Assembly (NCBI RefSeq): GCF_009189165.1
Contig: NZ_CP045118.1
Span: 5,270,001 to 5,334,000 of the forward strand
DNA length: 64,000 bases
Reading direction: 5' to 3'
Origin: Pseudomonas sp. SCB32
Lineage (GTDB): Bacteria; Pseudomonadota; Gammaproteobacteria; Pseudomonadales; Pseudomonadaceae
Numbering within the stretch: position 1 is the stretch's first letter; every line of letters starts with the position of its first letter. The position numbers were made by a program, and so were the translations under genes. This document shows positions 1 through 9,751 of this stretch, in pieces. The notes under the pieces were generated by a model. The model had not been told where the DNA came from and made no database searches. It worked only from the letters and a program-made list of their open reading frames with translations.

Positions 1-1026
1 TCGATGTTCCTCCACGGTGACTTCTGGCACCTGACCGGCAACATGGTGTTCCTGTTCATCTTCGGCTTCGCCCTGGAAATCGCCCTGGGCCGCTGGATGT
101 ACCTGGGCCTCTATCTATTTTCCGGGCTGTGCTCAGGGCTGCTCTGGTGGGCACTGGACCCGGCCTGGGTCTCCGGTGTCGGCGCCTCCGGCGCAATCTC
201 CGGATTGATGGGCATGTACATCGGCGTCTACGGACTGCGCCGCATCCGCTTCTTCTACTGGCTGGGCCCCCTCATCGGCTACTTCAGCGCCCCGGCACTG
301 TGGATTCTGCCGCTGTGGTTGGGCAAGGAACTGTTCGGCCTGCTGCGCGCCGCGGATCATGTCAATTACTACGCACACATCGGCGGCCTGGTATCGGGGT
401 TCATCGCCGTCTGGCTGCCACGCCGGCTGGGCGGGCTGAAACTTGATCAAGCCTACCTCGACAAGGAAGACCCGGACGCCCCGTTCAAGCGCGCGCTGAA
501 CAACCTGGACAAAGAGATCGGCCGCTTCGCACTTGACCAGGCAGCGGCACGCGGGGGCGAACTGCTCGCGCTCTATCCAGGCCGCCTGGCGCTGATCGAA
601 CGCCTGTACGGCGTCGCCAAGGCACGCCAGGATCGCGCATTGATGGGCGCCGTGCTCAAGCAGCTTTTTGCCCTGCCCCCTGGCCAGGAGGCCGATGGCC
701 TCGTTCGTCGATTGGCCGACGAGAGCGCTGCAAGTGGGCAGCAGCTGCTGATCCATCCGGCCATCCAGTTGCACCTGTTGCGCAAACTGCTCGCGCTCGA
801 TGAGTCGGCGCGTGCGCTGGGCTGCTGGCGCAGGCTTGTAGCGTCCGGGCAACGGCCTGAGCATTTACCACCGCTGACCTTGCAGCTCGCCAAGCGTCTG
901 AATCCGCGGCAGGACGCCCGAGCCATCGCCGAGATGACGCACTTCCTGCGCCAGCACTTCCCGGACGCCGATCCGACCCGGCAGATCCTCATCTACCAAC
1001 AGCATCTGGCATCCCGCGCACCGTGA
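1..1026 (+). CDS. Rhomboid family intramembrane serine protease, 5'-truncated by the window edge
   Basis: The reading frame is open to base 1, so the true start lies upstream. Counting from the ATG at base 4, the visible rhomboid core has the HxxxN-type element HLTGN (residues 9-13), the GASG motif with the candidate nucleophile Ser62, and the partner His125 in the segment YYAHIGG. About six hydrophobic helices cover residues 10-140. The last 200 residues are soluble and helical, resembling TPR-like extensions seen on some rhomboids. The protein should cleave membrane-anchored substrates in the inner membrane; the substrate cannot be told from sequence. A minus-strand terminator follows directly and serves the convergent BON-domain gene. 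Confidence 0.9.
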   Translation, partial: SMFLHGDFWHLTGNMVFLFIFGFALEIALGRWMYLGLYLFSGLCSGLLWWALDPAWVSGVGASGAISGLMGMYIGVYGLRRIRFFYWLGPLIGYFSAPALWILPLWLGKELFGLLRAADHVNYYAHIGGLVSGFIAVWLPRRLGGLKLDQAYLDKEDPDAPFKRALNNLDKEIGRFALDQAAARGGELLALYPGRLALIERLYGVAKARQDRALMGAVLKQLFALPPGQEADGLVRRLADESAASGQQLLIHPAIQLHLLRKLLALDESARALGCWRRLVASGQRPEHLPPLTLQLAKRLNPRQDARAIAEMTHFLRQHFPDADPTRQILIYQQHLASRAP

Positions 1027-1028
1027 AT

Positions 1029-1062
1029 GAAAAAGCCCCGCCAGGGCAAGCCGGGCAGGGCC
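1029..1062 (-). terminator. Rho-independent terminator of the BON-domain gene
   Basis: On the minus strand, GCCCTGCC pairs with GGCGGGGC (one G-U pair) across an 11-base loop, followed by a T run. It starts about 20 bases past the stop codon of the gene at 1085. Confidence 0.6.
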
Positions 1063-1084
1063 TTGATCAGTGCGGGCTGCGCAC

Positions 1085-1435
1085 TTATTCGACTGATTTC
1101 AGGCCATCGGCGGAAACCGCTCTCACACCTTTGATGTCCTGGGTGCTCTTGATGGCCAGCTGGCGTTCGGCGTCAGTCTTGACGTTACCGGAAAGTGAAA
1201 CCACGCCCTGGTTGGTTTCAACCTTGATGTTGGTGGCGCTGATGTCCTTGTTGGCAATCAGCATGGACTTCACCTTGCTGGTGATCCAGGTGTCGGAAAC
1301 CGCCTGTTCGGTCTTCTGAACCGTATCGTTCGCAGCCAGCGTCGTCGGCTGGGCGAACACCGAGTTGGCGAACGAGAAGCTCAGGGCGGTTGCGGTGGCG
1401 GCGGCAAGGGCCAGTTTGCTGAAGCGATGTGTCAT
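1085..1435 (-). CDS. BON-domain periplasmic protein (OsmY-like)
   Basis: This 116-residue protein starts at the ATG at 1435, which has an AGGAGA ribosome site at good spacing; a longer reading to 1543 lacks one. Residues 1-28 form a signal peptide with an Ala-rich hydrophobic core ending VFAQ. The rest is a single BON domain (about residues 45-112) with the typical pattern of an amphipathic helix, then VETNQGVVSLSGNV, then a second helix and a short strand. BON domains bind phospholipid or peptidoglycan-associated surfaces and are common in osmotic-shock proteins such as OsmY. The gene corresponds by position to PA4739 of P. aeruginosa. Its exact role is unknown. Confidence 0.85.
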   Translation of the reverse strand: MTHRFSKLALAAATATALSFSFANSVFAQPTTLAANDTVQKTEQAVSDTWITSKVKSMLIANKDISATNIKVETNQGVVSLSGNVKTDAERQLAIKSTQDIKGVRAVSADGLKSVE

Positions 1436-1622
1436 GGCGGTCTCTCCTGGTGGGTGAAGACTGCTGCCTCCTCCTGGCGGCAGTTGCATAAGGAGTGTCG
1501 CAAGCACTGTGCCAGCCCCTCCAAGCCATGAAAGGGCAAACAAATCAGCTGGTTACATAAATCGGCACTATGCAGATTGCACAGTCGTCCGCTTGCTGCC
1601 ATGCAACTTGCAAGACGGTGCC

Positions 1623-3038
1623 TCAGGCGCTTTTGCCCAGATTCGCCAGCACGGCCTCCAACTGCACCACCTCGCTCATCTGCTCGAAGGCCGGGTAGCG
1701 CTGGCGAATGAACGCCAGCAACTGCCGAGCCGGTTCGACCTGCCCGAGCTCCTCGGAGAATCCCCGCGCCGCCAGCAGATAGGCCCGCGGGATGCCCGGG
1801 TAATCCGGGAAGCGCTTGTGCAGGTTACGCAACAGGCTCAACGCCTCCCGCGCCTTGTGCCGCTCCAGCAGCACCTCGGCAAGGCGTTCGCACACCACGG
1901 GGTCTTCCGGCAGGTAGTCCGCCTGAAGCTGGCGAGCATTGAGGAAGGCCGTGACCGCCAAGGGTGTATTGAGACGGACCGCCAACGGCAGGTAATGGGG
2001 CAGATGCTGCAGGCACTCGCTACGGGCGCTCACTGAAAACAGCAATTGGTGATAGCGCTCATTGAGCTTGAGGTCTTGCGCCCCTTCGCGCAGCGCCTCC
2101 ACCAGTATCTCCAGCGCGGCGCCAGTCTGTCCTTCCTTGACCCGGATCTCGGCCTCGGCCAACGCCTTGCGCCGACGCCACTCAGGCGCGGCGAACCCCG
2201 CCGGCGCATCGTCACCGGCCGCCACATAGCCCAACTCGCCCTGATACTGGAACACCGCATAGCCCATCATGGCGCACATCACCACGCCGAAATATCCGCT
2301 TAGCAGGGCCACCACCGGCACCATCACCACCCTGGGCAGGCCCTGGGACAGGAACCAGCCGACATAGCTGGGCGACTGCCAGAGAATGAACAGGAACACG
2401 CAGAGAATCAGGTAACGCCACCCCATGGCGCTCATGACCTGGCCGATTTCCGCGGGACTCAGCGCCGAGCCGAGGCTCTTGTCCAGCGAAAGCCGGATGA
2501 TGCTCGCCGGCAATGCCAGCATGATCGCGACATTGACGCTCCAGTAGATCGCCTCACTGTGGAAGTCACCCGCCAGCCAAAGCAACACCAGCGCAATGAC
2601 GAACACCGCCAACTGCTGGAAGAACGTCCCCAGGCTGTCCAGGTGGAACGCGTCCACCAGGCTCGGGGCGTCCTGGCTGCCGAAACTGGCGGCCTCGATC
2701 ACGCTGTGCAGGTATTTGGTCGCCACCGCGAACAGTGCCAGCCAGAGCAGCAGGACGCTGGGCATGAACACGCACGCCAACGCCAGCAGCGCGGCAAATG
2801 CCAGAGGGCCACTTTGCAGGCCATAGGCGAAGAATCGAGGCAGACGCTCCCAGAATGGCTGGGCGGTATTGGCGGCGCCAAGATAACGCAGCGCGCCCCG
2901 GCAGAGCGGACAAGCCGGGGCATACTCCGGTGAATCGGAGTTCAGCGGCACGCAGCAGTCCCCGTAATGTCGCTCGCACGGCAGGCACTGCCAGGTGGCA
3001 GGCTGGGCGCTGTGGTAATGGCAATAACGCTTGTCCAT
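1623..3038 (-). CDS. Polytopic membrane protein with N-terminal zinc-finger-like Cys/His cluster and C-terminal TPR-like region
   Basis: The 471-residue product starts at the ATG at 3038. The first 50 residues carry a Cys/His array (CHYH, CLPCERH, CC, CPLC) resembling a B-box or zinc ribbon. Residues 60-280 hold about five to six hydrophobic helices. Residues 290-470 are helical and repeat-like (for example ALEILVEALREG and AREALSLLRNLHKRFPDYPGIPRAY), consistent with TPR units facing the cytoplasm. I recognise no characterised homologue. It lies between pnp and the BON gene, on the same strand, but the strong pnp terminator in between suggests its own promoter. A role in protein-protein assembly at the membrane is inference only. 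Confidence 0.7.
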   Translation of the reverse strand: MDKRYCHYHSAQPATWQCLPCERHYGDCCVPLNSDSPEYAPACPLCRGALRYLGAANTAQPFWERLPRFFAYGLQSGPLAFAALLALACVFMPSVLLLWLALFAVATKYLHSVIEAASFGSQDAPSLVDAFHLDSLGTFFQQLAVFVIALVLLWLAGDFHSEAIYWSVNVAIMLALPASIIRLSLDKSLGSALSPAEIGQVMSAMGWRYLILCVFLFILWQSPSYVGWFLSQGLPRVVMVPVVALLSGYFGVVMCAMMGYAVFQYQGELGYVAAGDDAPAGFAAPEWRRRKALAEAEIRVKEGQTGAALEILVEALREGAQDLKLNERYHQLLFSVSARSECLQHLPHYLPLAVRLNTPLAVTAFLNARQLQADYLPEDPVVCERLAEVLLERHKAREALSLLRNLHKRFPDYPGIPRAYLLAARGFSEELGQVEPARQLLAFIRQRYPAFEQMSEVVQLEAVLANLGKSA

Positions 3039-3086
3039 CTCGGGGCATCCTTGGAACGAGATCGGGGAATAGCACATTTTCAAGGC

Positions 3087-3117
3087 AAAAAAAGAGGGCC
3101 CGCAAGGGGCCCTCTTT
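3087..3117 (-). terminator. Rho-independent terminator of pnp
   Basis: A perfect 11-bp stem (AAAGAGGGCCC with GGGCCCTCTTT) around a 5-base loop is followed by seven T on the minus strand. It lies 16 bases past the pnp stop and should end the long minus-strand translation operon. Confidence 0.9.
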
Positions 3118-3132
3118 CATTTCACAGCTCGC

Positions 3133-5238
3133 TTAGACGCCAGAGGCTTCTGCTGCGGCTACGTCCTTGATGGACAGCTTGATGCGGCCCCGGTTGTCCA
3201 CGTCGAGAACCAGGACTTTGACTTCCTGGCCTTCCTGCAGAACGTCGGTGACCTTGTCGATGCGCTTGTCGCTGATCTGCGAGATGTGCACCAGACCATC
3301 CTTGCCCGGCAGGATGTTGACGAAGGCACCGAAGTCCACGATGCGCTCGACCTTGCCGACGTAGATCTTGCCGATCTCGGCTTCCGCGGTGATACCCAGG
3401 ACGCGCTGCTTGGCGGCCTCGGCAGCTTCCTTGGTTTCGCCGTAGATCTTCACGCTGCCATCGTCCTCGATGTCGATCGAGGCCTTGGTCTCTTCGCAGA
3501 TGCTGCGAATGGTGGCGCCGCCCTTGCCGATGACGTCGCGGATCTTGTCGGTGTCGATCTTCATCTGGATCATGGTCGGAGCGTTTTCCGACAGCTCGGC
3601 GCGCGGAGCGGCGATGATCTGGTTCATCTGGCCGAGGATGTTCAGGCGAGCTTCCAGGGCCTGGCCCAGGGCGATCTCCATGATCTCTTCGGTGATGCCG
3701 TTGATCTTGATGTCCATCTGCAGGGCGGTAACGCCCTTGTCGGTACCGGCAACCTTGAAGTCCATGTCGCCCAGGTGGTCTTCGTCACCCAGGATGTCGG
3801 TCAGGATGGCGAACTTGTCACCTTCCTTCACCAGGCCCATGGCGATACCGGCAACCGGTGCCTTGACCGGAACACCAGCGTCCATCAGAGCCAGGGAAGC
3901 ACCGCAGACCGAAGCCATGGAGCTGGAACCGTTGGATTCGGTGATCTCGGAAACGACGCGGATGGTGTAGGGGAATTCGTCCTGGGTCGGCAGCATGGCA
4001 GCAACGCTGCGGCGTGCCAGACGGCCGTGGCCGATTTCACGACGGCCCGCGCTGCCCATACGGCCACACTCGCCTACCGAGAACGGCGGGAAGTTGTAGT
4101 GCAGCATGAAGGGGTCTTTGCGCTCGCCTTCGAGGGTGTCCAGCAGCTGGGCGTCACGGGCGGTGCCGAGGGTGGCAACGACCAGAGCCTGAGTTTCGCC
4201 ACGGGTGAACAGCGCCGAACCGTGGGTCTTGCCCAGTACGCCGACTTCGATCTTCAGCGGGCGAACGGTGCGGGTGTCGCGGCCGTCGATACGCGGCTTG
4301 CCGTTGACGATGTTTTCGCGAACGGTGCGGTATTCCAGCAGGCCGAAGACTTCTTTGACTTCACCTGCGGAGTACTGGCCTTCGCCTTCGCCGGCGAACT
4401 TGGCGACGATCTGCTCGCGCAGGGCGTCCAGGGCCGCGTAACGGTCCTGTTTGACGGTAACGGTGTAGGCCTCGGAGATGGCAGCACCGAACTCGGCCTT
4501 GATGGTGTTGACCAGGGTGGTGTTCTCGACCGGCGCGGTCCAGTTCCAGCTCGGCTTGCCGGCTTCGGTTGCCAGTTCGGCAACGGCACGGATGACCGCC
4601 TGGAATTCTTCGTGGGCGTACAGAACGGCGCCCAGCATCTGGTCTTCGGTCAGCTCGTCGGCTTCGGATTCAACCATCAGCACGGCGTCGGAGGTACCGG
4701 CCACGACCATGTCGAGGCTGGAGCTCTGCTGCTGCTCGTAGGTCGGGTTGAGGATGTAGCCGATTTCCGGGTGGAAGCCAACGCGGGCAGCACCGATCGG
4801 GCCGGCGAACGGAATGCCGGAGATCGCCAGGGCGGCGGAGGTGCCGATCATGGCAGCGATGTCCGGATCGGACTTCTTGTTGGTGGAAACGACGGTGCAG
4901 ACAACCTGCACTTCGTTCATGAAGCCTTCCGGGAACAGCGGGCGGATCGGGCGGTCGATCAGGCGCGAGGTCAGGGTTTCCTTCTCGGAAGGACGGCCTT
5001 CACGCTTGAAGAAACCACCGGGGATGCGGCCGGCTGCGTAGGTCTTCTCCTGGTAGTGAACGGAGAGCGGGAAGAAGCCTTTGCTCGGGTCGGCCTGCTT
5101 GGCACCGACAACGGTACACAGCACGGTGACGTCGTCCATGGTGACCAGGACAGCACCGGTGGCCTGGCGCGCGATGCGGCCAGTCTCGAGGGTTACGGTC
5201 GACTGACCGAACTGGAATTTCTTGATTACCGGGTTCAC
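3133..5238 (-). CDS. pnp: Polyribonucleotide nucleotidyltransferase (PNPase)
   Basis: PNPase degrades RNA 3' to 5' by phosphorolysis and is a core subunit of the degradosome. The 701-residue protein has the full bacterial layout: two RNase PH-like domains (about 1-220 and 310-545) separated by the helical domain, then KH (about 555-615, with the signature [11 protein letters not shown]) and S1 (about 620-690, starting [20 protein letters not shown]). The length matches E. coli and P. aeruginosa PNPase. The gene follows rpsO on the minus strand, as in most gammaproteobacteria. A long hairpin in the gap upstream is a likely RNase III site used for autoregulation of pnp. Confidence 0.98.
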   Translation of the reverse strand: MNPVIKKFQFGQSTVTLETGRIARQATGAVLVTMDDVTVLCTVVGAKQADPSKGFFPLSVHYQEKTYAAGRIPGGFFKREGRPSEKETLTSRLIDRPIRPLFPEGFMNEVQVVCTVVSTNKKSDPDIAAMIGTSAALAISGIPFAGPIGAARVGFHPEIGYILNPTYEQQQSSSLDMVVAGTSDAVLMVESEADELTEDQMLGAVLYAHEEFQAVIRAVAELATEAGKPSWNWTAPVENTTLVNTIKAEFGAAISEAYTVTVKQDRYAALDALREQIVAKFAGEGEGQYSAGEVKEVFGLLEYRTVRENIVNGKPRIDGRDTRTVRPLKIEVGVLGKTHGSALFTRGETQALVVATLGTARDAQLLDTLEGERKDPFMLHYNFPPFSVGECGRMGSAGRREIGHGRLARRSVAAMLPTQDEFPYTIRVVSEITESNGSSSMASVCGASLALMDAGVPVKAPVAGIAMGLVKEGDKFAILTDILGDEDHLGDMDFKVAGTDKGVTALQMDIKINGITEEIMEIALGQALEARLNILGQMNQIIAAPRAELSENAPTMIQMKIDTDKIRDVIGKGGATIRSICEETKASIDIEDDGSVKIYGETKEAAEAAKQRVLGITAEAEIGKIYVGKVERIVDFGAFVNILPGKDGLVHISQISDKRIDKVTDVLQEGQEVKVLVLDVDNRGRIKLSIKDVAAAEASGV

Positions 5239-5331
5239 GGTTTCTCTACCTTCTCTTTAGTTGCCTTGGGGGAAATTGTGGAAATGCCGGGAGTCGGACC
5301 CGAATTCATTCCCTATAAAAGCGAGAAAGCC

Positions 5332-5382
5332 GGGAGCCAGAGCCGATGAGCGGTATACACCACTCATCGACCCCGGACTCCC
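5332..5382 (-). promoter_or_regulatory. Long rpsO-pnp intercistronic hairpin, candidate RNase III processing site
   Basis: On the minus strand the transcript can fold into one long stem. GGGAG pairs with CTCCC, CCGGGGTC pairs with GGCTCTGG through G-U pairs, GATGAG pairs with CTCATC, and TGGT pairs with ACCG around a 4-base loop; one T is bulged. That is about 23 pairs with no T run, so it is not a classic terminator. In E. coli the pnp leader between rpsO and pnp carries an RNase III-cleaved duplex through which PNPase represses itself. The same function is inferred here from position and shape. Confidence 0.65.
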
Positions 5383-5407
5383 AGCTTCCCACTTCAGGCT
5401 TGCCGTC

Positions 5408-5677
5408 TTAGCGACGCAGGCCCAGGCGACCGATCAGGGCGCTGTAACGAGAGGTATCCTTGCCCTTCAGGTAGTCCAGCAGCTTACGACGCTGGTTAAC
5501 CATACGGATCAGGCCACGACGGGAGTGGTGGTCTTTGCCGTTGGCCTTGAAGTGGTCCTGCAGCTTGTTGATGTTGGCGGACAGCAGTGCAACCTGCACT
5601 TCCGGGGAACCGGTGTCGCCTTCAGCTTGCTTGTACTCGTTAACGATCTGGGCTTTTTCTTGGACGCTCAGTGCCAT
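5408..5677 (-). CDS. rpsO: 30S ribosomal protein S15
   Basis: The 89-residue protein starts [10 protein letters not shown] and contains the S15 hallmarks [13 protein letters not shown] and the 16S rRNA-binding segment [21 protein letters not shown]. It binds the central domain of 16S rRNA early in 30S assembly. The ATG at 5677 follows an AGAGGAAG ribosome site. The gene sits 98 bases past truB and 169 bases before pnp, the standard order. S15 often represses its own translation by binding its leader; I did not see a clear leader structure that proves this here. Confidence 0.98.
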   Translation of the reverse strand: MALSVQEKAQIVNEYKQAEGDTGSPEVQVALLSANINKLQDHFKANGKDHHSRRGLIRMVNQRRKLLDYLKGKDTSRYSALIGRLGLRR

Positions 5678-5775
5678 GATGGGGCTTCCTCTGAGGTAAC
5701 AGGCCAGGGACTTCTCCCTGTGTTCATAGTAAGAGGAGTGACCGTGCCTGCTGACAGCCACCCTCGGTTTCGGTC

Positions 5776-6690
5776 TTAGGACCGAATCAGTCGACGCGGC
5801 GCCAGGCGCCCGTCTTCGACCACTTCACCGATACCGATGAAGCGGCCCTCATGATCCTGCACCCGCAGCATGCCGAACTTCGGCATATCGGGGGCGCGTA
5901 CCGGCTGACCATGCAGCCAGTAATAGGCGCTGTGCTCGGACAACTGCAGCAGCGGCCAGTGCTCCAGGCCGGCATCCACCGGCAGCAGGAAGCGGTCGAG
6001 GGCTTCGTTGCCACCCTCGGCATGGGCTTTCTCGAGCTCATCCAGCGTCACCGACTGGTTCAGCTGAAAGGGACCTGCCTGGGTCCGGCGCAGGGCGGCG
6101 ACGTGTGCGCCACAACCGAGTTCGCGGCCGAGGTCTTCGACCAGGGTACGAATGTAGGTGCCCTTGCTGCAGGAAACGGCCAGGGTCGCGCACGGCGACT
6201 CGAACGCGAGCATTTCCAGGCGCGCAATAGTAACAGAACGCGCCTCGCGCTCCACTACCTCTCCTGCACGGGCCAGCTTGTACAGCGGCTGACCGTCCTT
6301 CTTCAGGGCCGAGTACATCGGCGGCACCTGCTCTATGTCGCCACGGAAGCGCGGCAGCAGGGCCTCGATAGCCTCCCGACCAACGGTAACCTCACGCTGC
6401 TCGACCACCTCGCCCTCGGCATCGCCGGTGGTGGTGGTGACGCCCAGTTGGGCCACGGTCTCGTACGCCTTGTCGGCGTCGAGCAGGTACTGGGAGAACT
6501 TGGTCGCTTCGCCGAAACACAGCGGCAGCACGCCGGTGGCCAGCGGGTCGAGGCTGCCGGTGTGGCCGGCCTTCTCGGCGTTGAGCAGCCAGCGCACCTT
6601 CTGCAGGGCCTGGTTGGAGCTCATGCCACGCGGCTTGTCGAGAATCAGCACACCGTTGACCGCACGGCGAATGCGTTTCACCTGGGCCAC
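5776..6690 (-). CDS. truB: tRNA pseudouridine(55) synthase TruB
   Basis: TruB converts uridine 55 in the T loop of almost all tRNAs to pseudouridine. The 304-residue product begins with a GTG at 6690, immediately after the rbfA stop codon (3-base gap), which suggests translational coupling. The family signature [15 protein letters not shown] is at residues 42-56 with the catalytic Asp48, and [16 protein letters not shown] and the [15 protein letters not shown] segment follow. The C-terminal 60 residues match the short PUA-like tail of gammaproteobacterial TruB. Confidence 0.97.
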   Translation of the reverse strand: MAQVKRIRRAVNGVLILDKPRGMSSNQALQKVRWLLNAEKAGHTGSLDPLATGVLPLCFGEATKFSQYLLDADKAYETVAQLGVTTTTGDAEGEVVEQREVTVGREAIEALLPRFRGDIEQVPPMYSALKKDGQPLYKLARAGEVVEREARSVTIARLEMLAFESPCATLAVSCSKGTYIRTLVEDLGRELGCGAHVAALRRTQAGPFQLNQSVTLDELEKAHAEGGNEALDRFLLPVDAGLEHWPLLQLSEHSAYYWLHGQPVRAPDMPKFGMLRVQDHEGRFIGIGEVVEDGRLAPRRLIRS

Positions 6691-6693
6691 GCG

Positions 6694-7083
6694 TTACTCC
6701 TCGGAATCGCCGCCGTGGCGACGATCTTCCGCCACCGCTCGCTCGATCAGCGCCGACAGTTCCGCACCACGACGGATGCTGGCGTCATAACTGAAGTGCA
6801 ACTGCGGAACAGTACGCAGCTTCATCGCCTTGCCCAGCTGCATACGCAGGAAACCCGCCGCATCGTTGAGGATGCTGGTGTTCTGCTTCACCACTTCGAC
6901 GTTGTCGTCCTGGCCCATCACGGTGACGTACACCTTGGCATGGGACAGATCACGCGCCACGTCGACGCCGGTGATGGTCACCAGGCCCAGACGGGGGTCC
7001 TTGATTTCACGCTGGATCAGCAGCGCGAGTTCGCGCTGCATCTGGTCGCCGATACGCTGGGTACGGCTGTACTCTTTGGCCAT
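6694..7083 (-). CDS. rbfA: 30S ribosome-binding factor RbfA
   Basis: RbfA binds immature 30S subunits and is needed for 16S rRNA 5'-end maturation and cold growth. The start is the ATG at 7083, giving 129 residues beginning [19 protein letters not shown]. The KH-like fold features are visible: [29 protein letters not shown] and the terminal [18 protein letters not shown]. An upstream in-frame ATG at 7134 is rejected because the added residues are low-complexity and lie in a hairpin-rich spacer. The gene belongs to the nusA-infB-rbfA-truB operon. Confidence 0.96.
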   Translation of the reverse strand: MAKEYSRTQRIGDQMQRELALLIQREIKDPRLGLVTITGVDVARDLSHAKVYVTVMGQDDNVEVVKQNTSILNDAAGFLRMQLGKAMKLRTVPQLHFSYDASIRRGAELSALIERAVAEDRRHGGDSEE

Positions 7084-7135
7084 TTCTCTAACCTGCTTAC
7101 CCGAGCCGCGAGGCGCCGGGTCTGAAAGCGGCAAA

Positions 7136-7167
7136 CGCCCGGGACAGCTGATTAGCCGGCCCGGGCG
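7136..7167 (-). promoter_or_regulatory. infB-rbfA intercistronic hairpin
   Basis: CGCCCGGG and CCCGGGCG form a perfect 8-bp stem around a 16-base loop in the gap after infB, followed only by TTTGCC. The weak T run suggests a leaky terminator or a processing and stability element that lowers expression of rbfA and truB relative to infB. This is inference. Confidence 0.45.
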
Positions 7168-7189
7168 CTGCGTTCACGCTCGAATACCC

Positions 7190-9724
7190 TTACAGAGTAC
7201 GAGCGACTTCGACCTTCTCGAACACTTCGATCTTGTCGCCGACGCGGACGTCGTTATAGCTCTTCACGCCGATACCGCATTCCATGCCGGCACGCACTTC
7301 GGAGACGTCATCCTTGAAGCGACGCAGGGATTCCAGCTCGCCTTCGAAGATGACCACGTCGTCGCGCAGTACACGGATCGGACGGTTGCGGTGCACCAGA
7401 CCCTCGGTGACCATGCAGCCGGCGACCGCGCCGAACTTCGGCGAACGGAACACGTCACGCACTTCGGCGATGCCCAGGATGTTCTCGCGAACATCGCTGC
7501 CGAGCATGCCGGTCAGGGCCTTCTTGACGTCTTCGATGATGTCGTAGATCACGTTGTAGTAACGCATGTCGAGGCCTTCGGACTCGACGATCTTGCGCGC
7601 ACCAGCGTCAGCACGGACGTTGAAGCCGAACAGCACCGCGTTGGAGGCCAGCGCCAGGTTGGCATCGGATTCGGTGATACCACCGACGCCGCCACCGACC
7701 ACGCGAACCTGCACTTCGTCGTTGCCCAGGCCGCCGAGCGAGCCCTGCAGGGCCTCCAGCGATCCACGGACATCGGACTTGAGGACGATGTTGAGGGTCT
7801 TCTTCTCTTCCTGGCCCATGTTCTCGAAGATGTTTTCCAGCTTGCCGGCGTGGGCACGAGCCAGTTTCACTTCGCGGAACTTGCCCTGACGGAACAGAGC
7901 GACTTCGCGGGCCTTCTTCTCGTCGGCGACCACGGTCATCTCATCACCGGCATCCGGGGTGCCATCCAGGCCGAGGATCTCGACCGGAATGGACGGACCA
8001 GCTTCCTTGATCGGCTTGCCGTTCTCGTCGAGCATCGCACGGACGCGGCCGTAGTTGACGCCGACCAGGACCATGTCGCCCTGACGCAGGGTGCCGTCCT
8101 GGACCAGCACGGTGGCTACCGGGCCACGGCCCTTGTCCAGACGCGACTCGACTACCACGCCACGGCCCGGGGCCGACGGAGTGGCTTTGAGTTCGAGTAC
8201 TTCAGCTTGCAGCAGAACGGCTTCGAGCAGCTCATCGACGCCGGTACCCATCTTGGCGGATACGTGGACGAAGGGAGCATCGCCGCCCCACTCTTCCGGG
8301 ATCACGTCCAGAGCGGCCAGGCCGTTCTTGATGTTGTCCGGGTTGGCGTCCGGCTTGTCGATCTTGTTAACCGCAACCACGATCGGCACGCCAGCCGCTT
8401 TCGCGTGCTGCACAGCTTCCTGGGTCTGCGGCATCACGCCGTCGTCCGCTGCCACCACGAGGATGACGATGTCGGTCGCCTGGGCACCACGCGCACGCAT
8501 CGCGGTGAACGCAGCGTGGCCGGGGGTGTCGAGGAAGGTGACCATGCCGCGGTCGGTTTCCACGTGGTAGGCGCCGATGTGCTGGGTGATGCCGCCGGCT
8601 TCGCCAGCTGCCACCTTGGCACGACGGATGTAGTCGAGCAGGGAGGTCTTGCCGTGGTCGACGTGACCCATGACAGTCACAACCGGCGCGCGGGAAACGG
8701 CTTCGCCTTCGAATTTCAGCGACTCGGCGAGTTGCTCTTCCAGGGCGTTCTCGCTGACCAGCTTGACCTTGTGGCCGAGCTCTTCGGCGATCAGCTGGGC
8801 GGTTTCCTGATCGAGTACCTGGTTGATGGTCACCGGGGTGCCCATCTTGAACATGAACTTGACGACCTCGGCACCCTTCACCGACATCTGGGCAGCCAGG
8901 TCGCCCACAGTGATGGTTTCGCCGATATTCACTTCACGCACAATCGGTCCTGTCGGGCTCTGGAACCCGTGCTGGTTACGCTTCTTCAGCTTGCCCTTGC
9001 CGCGGCCACCGCCACGACGGCCAAAGCTGTCGTCGTCGTCGCCACCACTGCGCACGACGCGCGGCGCAGTGGTCTTTTCCTTTTCCTTGATCGACGGGCG
9101 ATGCTGGGCATGCTTGCGATCACGGCGCTCGTCCTCGTCGTCACGCTTGGGCGCGCGGCGCGGCTCTTCCTTCTTGCGATCGTCCGCAGCAGGAGCGGCA
9201 GCGGCCGGGGCAGCCGGCGCAGCAACAGGAGCCGCAGCGCGCGGCACTTCGGCAGCAGCCGGAGCAGCGGCGGCAGGCGCAGCGGTAGCAGCCTGGCGAG
9301 CGGCGTCCGCCTGACGGCGGGCCTCTTCCTCGGCGGCGCGCTGGCGAGCCTCTTCCTCAGCCTTCAGACGAACAGCCTCTTCGGCTGCACGCTGCTCTTC
9401 CAGCTCGCGCTGGCGGTCGGCTTCGAGCTCGTCAGGGCTACGCTTGACGTAGGTTTTCTTCTTGCGCACCTCAACGCTGACGGTCTTGCTGCCAGCGACC
9501 CTGATGGTCGAGGTGGTCTTGCGTTGCAGGGTGATCTTGCGCGGCTCTTCCGCGCGCTCACCGTGGCTGCCTTTCAGGTGGGCGAGCAGCGCTTGCTTCT
9601 CGCTGTCGGTCACTACCTGTTCGGCATTGCTATGTGGGAGACCCGCTTCGCGCATCTGCTGCAGCAGGCGCTCCACCGGCGTATCGACCGTCTTGGCCAG
9701 TTCTTTCACCGTGACTTGCGTCAT
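7190..9724 (-). CDS. infB: Translation initiation factor IF-2
   Basis: IF-2 is the GTPase that brings fMet-tRNA to the 30S subunit and drives subunit joining. The 844-residue protein has the N-terminal IF2_N segment ([21 protein letters not shown]), a long charged Ala/Glu/Arg linker with proline-alanine runs (about 95-270), a second IF2_N copy ([21 protein letters not shown]), the G domain with [14 protein letters not shown] and NKID, and C-terminal domains II-IV. All switch motifs are intact. The gene follows nusA by 27 bases. Internal in-frame starts that would yield a shorter form, as known in E. coli, are possible but not resolved. Confidence 0.98.
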   Translation of the reverse strand: MTQVTVKELAKTVDTPVERLLQQMREAGLPHSNAEQVVTDSEKQALLAHLKGSHGERAEEPRKITLQRKTTSTIRVAGSKTVSVEVRKKKTYVKRSPDELEADRQRELEEQRAAEEAVRLKAEEEARQRAAEEEARRQADAARQAATAAPAAAAPAAAEVPRAAAPVAAPAAPAAAAPAADDRKKEEPRRAPKRDDEDERRDRKHAQHRPSIKEKEKTTAPRVVRSGGDDDDSFGRRGGGRGKGKLKKRNQHGFQSPTGPIVREVNIGETITVGDLAAQMSVKGAEVVKFMFKMGTPVTINQVLDQETAQLIAEELGHKVKLVSENALEEQLAESLKFEGEAVSRAPVVTVMGHVDHGKTSLLDYIRRAKVAAGEAGGITQHIGAYHVETDRGMVTFLDTPGHAAFTAMRARGAQATDIVILVVAADDGVMPQTQEAVQHAKAAGVPIVVAVNKIDKPDANPDNIKNGLAALDVIPEEWGGDAPFVHVSAKMGTGVDELLEAVLLQAEVLELKATPSAPGRGVVVESRLDKGRGPVATVLVQDGTLRQGDMVLVGVNYGRVRAMLDENGKPIKEAGPSIPVEILGLDGTPDAGDEMTVVADEKKAREVALFRQGKFREVKLARAHAGKLENIFENMGQEEKKTLNIVLKSDVRGSLEALQGSLGGLGNDEVQVRVVGGGVGGITESDANLALASNAVLFGFNVRADAGARKIVESEGLDMRYYNVIYDIIEDVKKALTGMLGSDVRENILGIAEVRDVFRSPKFGAVAGCMVTEGLVHRNRPIRVLRDDVVIFEGELESLRRFKDDVSEVRAGMECGIGVKSYNDVRVGDKIEVFEKVEVARTL

Positions 9725-9751
9725 GCACTTCTCTCCTCAGGCCGCGAATGC

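Noticed and set aside
3286..5349. A 687-codon plus-strand open frame
   Set aside because: Antisense to pnp; composition and lack of motifs mark it as a shadow frame.
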